From Roridomyces roridus (lineage: Eukaryota; Basidiomycota; Agaricomycetes; Agaricales; Mycenaceae), in contig JARKIF010000091.1 in NCBI GenBank assembly GCA_029378245.1, positions 1 to 64,000 on the forward strand: 64,000 nt of DNA, in the 5' to 3' direction. The notes beneath the pieces are model-generated. The model was given only the letters and a program-made list of their open reading frames with translations, did no database searches and was not told the DNA's origin. Positions 56,734-64,000 of this stretch are shown piece after piece. Positions within the stretch are counted from its first letter, which is position 1, and each line of letters opens with the position of its first letter. A program made the position numbers and the translations under genes.

Positions 56734-56887
56734 CGTGGGCGGCAGGATGGAAGTGGCTTGGAAAGAGTGACGAGTCGGGTGTCACGGTTGATCCGTTTGA
56801 TGACATCAGACGCGTATTTCGTCTTGCGCTCACCCGCGTTTGTGTTATTGCTGTCCATGACCTCACACTGACTCAGTTTTTAGTATC

Positions 56888-57776
56888 ATGAATCCCGATC
56901 TCAGAGCTACAATCGCAAGTAACCAACCACCGACCGACACTTGATTCAAACGGGACAAATGCGTCTTTTGCTGTCGTCCTCCGTGTCTGAACTGGCACAG
57001 CTGGACACGCAAATTCGGCACAGTGAATCTTCGCAAGTTGAAGCAGCACACGGTCGCCGAAGGAACAGCTCGTCGACGATTGAAACGCGTCTTGTCAGCC
57101 ATTCGTCTCGCTCCGACTCGGACAGCTGAGATTCTGACCGAGATCTTCCTCATTTGTCGCGATGAGGCGCTCAAGTGTCACAACTACTTCCATCTTTGAG
57201 AACGCTATCCCTATTTTTCTCACTTGGCGCGCTGTGTGTCTATTGACACCGGTTTTGGGACCACATCCATGTCCACCAACCCATCCGTCTGCGGCCGATG
57301 TCTGTTCAACAACAGATTTTTCGTCGTTTGTTCCAGTTCCCACGAACTCTCAAGATTTCGCGTTCCTCTGGATATACAACTCCACAAATCTCTTTCGCGA
57401 CCATCATCACCCTCGCAGCAGGCTAATTGGCCACGATAACTACATATCCAATCTGGCTCGAGTTTCCCTGGCTTCCCCTTGCCTCAACCGAACTCTCGTG
57501 GATGGTCGCGATAGTCTCGAGTTTCCGCCGACTTCGGGTCCGGGGTTCTCGGAGATGTTCTATTACTTCTACCGTACCATCATCCCCTGCGGGGTCCCGA
57601 AGGGCGCCGTTGTGAATATTGTGTCTGATTTCGCCATCGCTTGCAAACCTTTACAGATCCCGAAGTCCAGCCGACATGATTGCGCACGAAAACTGAGTAA
57701 GCGTGCTTGCAATCAGCTTCAAATTTGCCGAGACTCATCTGTTCAAATCCTTATAAGAGGCCATCTGGACAATTGA
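56888..57776 (+). pseudogene. F-box pseudogene (copy of 36855)
   Basis: Begins MNPDLRATIASNQPPTDT then stop; downstream frames jump (CGQMRLL[LS] region at 56947, ILTEIFLICRDEALKCHNYF-like at about 57125-57190, DIQLHKSLSRPSS-like at about 57385). It corresponds to about 1 kb of the F-box gene at 36855 with many indels. With the divergent MYND start it forms the second copy of a duplicated segment. Confidence 0.75.
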
Positions 57777-57801
57777 ATCCTATCGACAACCAAAACCACA
57801 T

Positions 57802-59413
57802 ATGGGCCTCACTTCTCGCCTGGTGATCACCACTGCTTTCGCCGCCACTATGCTGGGTGCCTCCGGCGACAAGTTCAATTTGAAGCCCTTCACTGAGGGA
57901 AGTCCGCACCTCAAGGCCCTCGTCAACAACACCTGGCTACCGGAACAGGCTCTGTATCCCGCCGCTGGAGTCGACAAAGGCATCGAGTTGGATACCTTAC
58001 GTGACTTGCTCACGGAATGGGTGACGACTTTTGATTGGGGAAAGCAGGAAGACGAGTTGAACCAGTAAGTGTCGCGTTTTCTTGTCTGGAATGTGTCTCA
58101 TATGGCCCAATAGACTCGACCACTTCACCGCCGAGATCGAAGGACAAGTCGTGCATTTCGTGCACCAAAAATCGAAAGCTTCGGACACGATTCCCGTCAT
58201 TCTACTTCACGGGTGGCCTGGTGAGCCCATTTCATCTCGACCTGCTACTCCCTCTCAATTCCCCGATCTAGGCTCTTTCCAGGAGTTCCTCCCGGTCATA
58301 GAGCCATTGACTCAACCGTTGTTCAACGCTACCAGTGGAAAGAACGTCTCGTTCGACGTTATGGTTCCCTCTCTCCCTGGATTTGTCTTCTCCTCCCCCC
58401 CGCCTCAAAATTCGACCGTCGACGATACCGCCAGAATATTCAACACGTTGATGAGCGAGGTCCTGGGGTATTCGACATACGCTGTGCATGGAACTGATGG
58501 CGTTACGAACATCTGTCAAGATAGTCTACGAAAAAACGCTCACAGGAATGCAGGGCTCTGGTGTGGCATATTCCCTGTACAGCTCTTTCAACGAGACTGT
58601 TTGCGCGGCGCATTTTGCTTTCCTGCCCTTCACCCCGCCAACGGCCCAAGATATTGCAGACAACAATATCACTCTGTCGGATGCTCAGAAAGTGACCCTA
58701 CAGCGAAAGCAGAGTGGAACACGATCGGGACGGGGTATTTTACTGAACAGACGACCAAGGTCAGCTTCGTGATGTCTTATATTCCCACCCACTGATCTGT
58801 GTTCAGCCAAACGATATTGGGCTGGCTCTGTATGACAATCCAATCGGACAGCTTGCATGGATCGGAGGAAAATTCCAACTCTGTGTGTCCATCGTCTAGC
58901 TCGCTTTCATGTCCACTTACAAACTCATCAGGGTCCGACCCGCGCGCAGGAACACCACCATCTGTACTCGACAATACCGCAATCCTGACATCCGTCTCGC
59001 TCTACTACCTCACCCACTCGTTCTTGTCCTCCGTCTGGATTTACCCACAGAACCCGAACGGGTTCCACACAGTATATACCCCAGCTCCGACGGACGCTCC
59101 ACTGCTTTTCAGCCAATACGAATTCAATGTTGGATTTTGGCCGGAAGAGTACGTCACCAAGGTTGGGAATTTGGTCTCGTACAAAGGAAATTGGTTTGAT
59201 GAGACTGATGTTGAACCCCTAGTACACGACTTTGGCGGACATTTTGCTGGACTGGATAGCCCCCCCGCTCTCATCGAGGACATCCGCGATGTGGCCACTG
59301 GACTACTTCCCGAGATTGTTGAAAAAAAAAGGCTCTCGAATGCGACGTCGATATCTCATACATGTTTCGGTTCGTTTCCCACATACACATATCCCTGTTC
59401 TAGACTTCCTTGA
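57802..59413 (+). pseudogene. Microsomal-type epoxide hydrolase, one frameshift
   Basis: Signal-anchor-like MGLTSRLVITTAFAATMLGA, then the EHN domain (LTEWVTTFDWGKQEDELNQL ... DHFTAEIEGQVVHFVHQKS), the oxyanion HGWPG, PSLPGFVFSS, the nucleophile Asp in HGTDGGSGVAYS, and GGHFAGLDSPPALIEDIRD with the catalytic His. Introns are clear (after HGWPG; after HGTDG; after FTEQTTK). Between TLQR and KAEWNTIGTGYFTEQTTK (about 58700-58715) the frame changes with no intron available, so either a 1-nt indel inactivates the gene or the assembly has an error. Opens epoxides to diols. Paralogous to the remnant at 25.2-26.1 kb. Confidence 0.7.
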
Positions 59414-59478
59414 ATTATGTTTCCATTTCGAACGATTCGCCCTGACGTCGTTGGGTTTACATTTCGATATGAGATTGA

Positions 59479-59878
59479 CACGTAAAGAATGAAGCAAGCA
59501 GATAATATATATTCGAACTCAGATACAGATGAGATATGTAGAAAGAAAGAAAAGAGAATATGGGTGCTAGCTATGTAGCTGCGGGTATAACCTGGAACTC
59601 GGCGGTCGGAATGCGACAATAACTAGACGACCCAAGCACTGCTCGCACTGACAACTAGATAAGCAGCTGGTGTCTCGAAAGATAGGTGCACTCACACGAC
59701 GAAGAACGAAACACCGTTTTAGAATTTTGAAGGTAGGAAGCTTGCTGGTGGCGAAAAAAGTTGGGCGTCCCCGACAGTCTTCATGGCCGCACCGGTAGCT
59801 TCACTCGTGACCCTCCGTATGGTATCCTCTCACGCGATGTTTGAACTCGGCGTTGCGTTAGGCACTTCTTCTGGTCGT
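59479..59878 (-). repeat. Conserved 3' flank of module A (copy 4)
   Basis: Reverse-strand equivalent of 47928-48330. Homology with the other copies ends between 59479 and 59500, just past the epoxide hydrolase 3' end. Confidence 0.6.
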
Positions 59879-61517
59879 CTAGTTGTTTGCCGCAAGCCGA
59901 TTCTCAACCGAGTAGTTCTTCAGGTGAAATTGCCGGACTGCCCTGAAGAAATGTGAGGAAGGAACAACGGGGAATGACTGGCTGACATACCGCCGACGTC
60001 GATACTTCCAATACTCTATTCGGATTAGAAGTTCAATGCGATCGAGCAGGGGCATCTGAGCGACATGAGTCAAAGAACAGCAAACGAAAGAAGGACCTCA
60101 CAATGTAGAAGTAGACGCAGAAGACGGCAGCCGGTGCAACAACGAGCTAGAACTAAATGAGCACAAGTAACAGGAACAAAAAGCGATGCTCACCAATTTC
60201 TGTGCGCAAGGCAGCGCCTGCCAACTCGACCCAGCTGTCGTCCACAAAAGCCGCATAATCTTGAAAACCTCGCTGCTCTGGGTAATCCTCCAGCTCCTGT
60301 GGCGCTCCCTCGATGGTGCATAAAACTCCCAAACTTCTGCCCGCGCCTCTGACGAAGATAACACGTTGTCGAGTCGAATCTCAATCCATGTTTGCACGTC
60401 AAGACCCATCGGCCATACTTCTTTCACTGTGAAGTAGAGCACGGAGGCAGAGTAATGGACGGCGACAACCGAGGAAACGGCGAAGAATATAAGGGAGTGA
60501 GCGTCTTCGTGGTACAACTCTCGGATGGTCGCTCGGGTTGCAGATGGAAGAGAGCGGAGGATGAGGAGCCCACTCGAAAGGCCGACTGCGGTGGAATAGA
60601 TTACAACAGGGCCAACGACCATCTGGTATGCATGTTAATACTAGTCAACTTCGAAAATCACAGTTACTCACCAATATAGCGTTCAAGGGCATCCAAGGAA
60701 GAGACAAGACGAGGCTCCGACGGATTTGCTGCATGCCTGGGATATAGCCATCACGGCAAGCGAAATAATGATGCATCCAGAGGGCCCAATTGAGCTGAGG
60801 ATGGAAGAGGAAGAGGAAGAGCGGCACGAAGGTTGGGCTTAATCGCTGCCACGAGTGACAGATCTTGGCAAGAATACGGTGTGCGAAGGAAAGAGCACGT
60901 GGCTGGGCGAAGACGATGAGGAGCCCGACGGAATGGCCGACGATCGCGAGCAGTAGAACCTTGAGTTACTGTAGGCTGTGTTCGTGGAGATGCTGGATAA
61001 CACCGAGGCCGTATTGGATTTGGTCCTCCACCGTTTGTACGAGACCCTGGATGGTCATTCCGAAAAACAAGTTGTCGGGCGTCTTGGGAGTCGACGACGC
61101 GGACACATAGGCGCAAAGGGTCATGAAGAACGCGACCAGGAACGTCATTATCCGTGTGTAATCCCGTGGTGATATGTCGGGCTCTGTGTCGGGCTCTGTG
61201 TCGGGCTCTGTGTCGGGCTCTGGTGGTGGTGTTGGTGAGCAGCGAGCGTCTTTGAAGATCGACCAGATGGTGAAGACGACACTGGCGAAGATGACGAGGG
61301 CGAATCCAAACATAACGACGTAGGGGAGCTGGAACTGCTCGCTGGAAGTCGGGCTTGGAAGGCATCGTGTGGGCTCAAGGAAGATGGGAGTGGTGCGAGT
61401 CGGCGTGTACTTGACAACAGGCGGCGACGGCGAGGAGAGGTGGAAAGCCTTTCTGGCGAAGAACAGGCCTGCGAAGCTGCGAGGGAGGGCGAAGAGGGCA
61501 GAAATCGAGTAGGGCAT
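59879..61517 (-). pseudogene. Module A copy 4, same premature TAA as copy 3
   Basis: Same exon plan and same TAA after HLHEHSLQ (60966-60968) as copy 3. The acidic PEPDTEPD segment has four units here against two in copy 3 (12-bp repeat GAGCCCGACACA), and one Ser codon differs (TPDNLFF against TPDSLFF). Truncated product 183 residues. Its B partner is missing. Confidence 0.7.
61194..61223 (-). repeat. 12-bp coding minisatellite, expanded in copy 4
   Basis: GAGCCCGACACA units on the reverse strand encode EPDT. Four units in copy 4, two in copy 3, so the array changed after the duplication. Confidence 0.75.
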
Positions 61518-61712
61518 GGTGGTGGTACTGAATCAAGATGTAAATGCAGTGTCAGCCACCCTCGTCGAATATTCATAGGGCTCCCTCGCTGCATGTAAGA
61601 CGCGTCCGTAGTGTACAGGGAATGAATCGCATCTACTAGAAGGGATATGGCCGCACTGTCGAACCATCACGCGCTGGTGACCTTCTTGGCTCTCACCACC
61701 ATCATCTTCTCC

Positions 61713-62821
61713 ATCAGCAAAATCGCAGGTTCGTCTTTGGCGTCTTTTGCGTCTTGACCAAGACGCAAAAGACAGAAAAGACAGAAATCTGGCCAAGACG
61801 GCGCATCTTGCCAAAGCTAAGTACATTTCTTGGGGAAGACAGATCCGTCTTGGCAAGACAAATCCATCTTGAGAAGACAGCAAACATCTTGGGCAAGCAA
61901 CCGGGTGGCTTCATGAAGACACTCAAAAGACACGTAAGACACTCAGATTCCCGCAAGAAGATGCACAAAAAGAAATGTATATTGATGTAAATAATACAAG
62001 AGAAGTCGTATATATGTATCATCGGGACGGAGGAATGGAGAAGCGCGCCGGTGCGACGCCGACATGGGAAACATAGGGCAAACAATGGGCGATGGGGCCT
62101 AGGGAGGAGGGATACTGGGGGGTCATGAACAGTCGGTCTTGTCGAGACTCGCTGGCGGGTCTTGCACGAGAGTATGGGATGACGGCGGGTCGAAAGTCGA
62201 GCATTGGAAGTGGTAAGTCTTGGCGCGCGCTGTCTGACATCTTGAAGGCTCGAGGATCTTGATGCACTGTGAGATCTTGGGCCCATATTCGTGACGGCCA
62301 GGAAGGGTAGCAAGTGGGAGGACTTGCAACGAGACTGTCGCCGTTGTTCCCGGCGACGACGACTGGCGGCAGCTACTGGAGGGCGGCGACGGACAGGGCG
62401 GCGGTGTCATGAGTGGAGCGGGGGGAGCGTTTTCCTGCTTCGATGAGGTGGGCTGACGAAGGCGAGAGACATCCGGGTTTGGGTGGTCTTCACTCCGTCG
62501 GTAGCGTGGGCCTTGTAGACGCCGGCAGAGACACTGGCAGAGTTCCGTGTGTGTCCTCGGAGCGATTGCGGCAGCGACAGGTGGGCGTGGGGTCAGGAAG
62601 CGAACGGGCGGCTGAAGGCGAGCGACGCTGTGGACGATGACTGGGAGGGGGAGGGCGGGATGGTGGGAGTAGAAGAAGAGAAGTGCGACGTGGCGAAATC
62701 ACGCCATCCGTAAATATGTGAGTCATCTCGGGTATTCGTGATCCGGGCGGAGTTTGAAGCACTTGAAACTTTTTTTTTCTTCTCTTCCGCACCCCTGTGT
62801 CCCAGGCTTCTGAATACAAGT
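61713..62821. mobile_element. Inserted sequence replacing module B copy 4
   Basis: Sequence unrelated to any A/B copy begins exactly at 61713. It is rich in AAGAC/GTCTT motifs and contains a 32-bp near-perfect palindrome. A reverse-strand frame at 62123-62410 (Pro-rich, PSRCQTARAKTYHFQC) looks partly coding but has no domain. No transposase seen. I infer an insertion or a junction with inserted DNA. Confidence 0.4.
61742..61773. repeat. Perfect palindrome, 15-bp arms, 2-bp spacer
   Basis: GTCTTTTGCGTCTTG, AC, CAAGACGCAAAAGAC. It lies 30 bp inside the junction at 61712/61713. Smaller GTCTTGGCAAGAC-type palindromes follow at about 61845. Confidence 0.85.
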
Positions 62822-64000
62822 AGGGCTCCGACCCGGCCGTTGACGGCGACGGCCGTCGCTCTGACGGCCGTCATGGGAGGTCGGACGGGCCCCACCCGGC
62901 CGTCAGGCCATGTTGCGAGGCCTCAAAACGGCCGGGTGGTAGCCGTCAGACCCGTCACGGCCGTCATGACGGGTTAGAGCGGTGACAGCCCGTGCCAAGC
63001 CCGTGCCTCCAGCTAAATTGACCATCAGATTGATGTGAACGTGATGCCGAAGTCAAAATTACCAGTAATACACGCGGAGCTGTCAAACGGCTGATCGGCA
63101 GGGATCGGCGTTGGATGATGGCGGACAACGACGTCGGCCGCCGAGTGTCACACCAATTTCCACTGGAATCCACTGGCTCATGATGGACTGTGGTGGGTTT
63201 TGGGTGGGCTGGTGGTGCGTGGGCTTTTATTTTTTCGAGATATTTCTACGGCCATCTTGAGTTCATGATGTTCAACTTGAACAGCTTTGAGTTGCAGTAT
63301 GACATCGGCACGTTGAACCAACGTCGGCATCCACTGGATTCCACCGGATTCCAGTGAATCATTCTTTGTTCCTCAGCAATTTGTTGACTGTATCTAATTC
63401 CTACAACCAAAGAAATACTTCACTCAATGGAATCCCCTGGAAGCCGTCGGAAACCAGCAAGAAGGAACGGGTTACATCACCTTGAACCCTTCATTCACGC
63501 AGATGGATCAGCCAGGGGTTGTAAATCATGAGAAGCAACGATGAACCGAATAAGTTCTCGAAACATTGAGCGAGTCTTTGCTACCTCCCACTGGAACCCA
63601 GTGGGGAGGCCGTCTCGTCAACTTGAGTGGGTGATCTGATGAATGCCAACGGCGATCACCAACATTCATCAGATTCGCTGGGAAACAATGACAACCAACG
63701 GCCGCCGGTGTCCATCGGTAGCCACCGGTGGCCGCCAGCGACTTTGCTAGCGGCGGGTATATTACTCAAAATTACGGATTGGTACTCGGGAAGCCTCCAG
63801 AAGTGCAGTAGTGGGCCATCGGGAAGATTGCCGATGACCCAGGTGCGCTACCCCCGGAGCATCAAGTAATGATGACAGCTCGGCATGGGTAGTTAGCCGA
63901 GAACCCGTCACTACCCGTCATGGCCCGTCGACGGCCGGGAACGGGTACCCCGTCAGCCAAGGAACCGGACCCGGACCCGGCCGTCAAAATTGTGGCTTCA
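62822..64000 (+). mobile_element. Putative non-autonomous hAT-like element, left end and part of body
   Basis: From about 62822 (TAGGGCTCCGACCCGGCCGT) sequence is dense in GACGGCCGTC and ACGGGT motifs in both orientations to about 62985; a similar block recurs at 63895-64000 (CCCGTCATGGCCCGTCGACG ... CCGGACCCGGACCCGG). Between them lie TCCACTGGA-type short repeats and no transposase frame. A TAGGG start with GC-rich subterminal repeats is typical of hAT elements. The right terminus and target duplication are outside or not identifiable. Confidence 0.4.

Larger units (their letters stand above)
59576..61712 (-). repeat. Right arm of the long inverted repeat (copy 4)
   Basis: Reverse complement is nearly identical to 46118-48243. 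The outer boundary at 61712 is sharp: the next base on copy 3 belongs to the B-gene leader, while here unrelated sequence begins. Confidence 0.85.

Noticed and set aside
61714..62313. 199-codon reverse-strand frame
   Set aside because: Most of it is the translation of AAGAC/GTCTT repeats and the palindrome; no domain.

Overview
The window is nuclear DNA from a filamentous basidiomycete, most likely an agaricomycete. Genes carry many 45-60 nt GT-AG introns. The content fits: a secreted class II-like heme peroxidase, expanded F-box and MYND proteins, a GH92 mannosidase, and a DUF3435 tyrosine recombinase with zinc fingers. There is no operon structure. Gene models were spliced by hand from reading frames and splice signals. 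Where exon sums were checked (DUF3435 gene, AT-hook/proline-rich gene, 29.2-30.4 kb F-box gene, C2H2 gene, module A copy 1) all phases close.

Layout. 1-9.2 kb is ordinary: the start of a coiled-coil gene running off the left edge, a heme peroxidase, a small C2H2 protein, an aldo/keto reductase and two presequence-bearing unknowns. 9.3-11.3 kb is repeat-rich, with a decayed U6 snRNA-like copy and a 33-bp minisatellite. 11.4-17.5 kb holds an apparently intact 12-exon DUF3435 recombinase, convergent with an AT-hook coiled-coil gene and a proline-rich gene. 18.8-23.7 kb is a tandem array of coiled-coil paralogs with decayed copies. 25-30.5 kb has an epoxide-hydrolase pseudogene interrupted by a tRNA-like gene, a MYND gene and an F-box gene.

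The most unusual region is 32.8-61.7 kb. Two unrelated membrane-protein families, here A (about 483 residues, seven hydrophobic segments) and B (signal peptide, one membrane segment, repeated helical domain, acidic tail), lie head to head as a divergent pair. The pair occurs four times in alternating orientation. A1, A2 and B2 are open. B1 has one in-frame TAG, B3 a frameshift, A3 and A4 share the same premature TAA, and B4 is deleted. Copies 3 and 4 form a nearly identical inverted repeat of about 2.1 kb around 11.3 kb that holds GH92 mannosidase, two MYND genes, an F-box pseudogene and an epoxide hydrolase. I recognise neither family. The pairing, duplication and pseudogenisation are visible in the sequence; any function is inference.

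The right end (61.7-64 kb) is mobile-element-like: a sharp junction deletes B4, a long perfect palindrome follows, and from about 62.82 kb a GACGGCCGTC-rich block resembles the left end of a hAT-type element whose other end lies outside the window.
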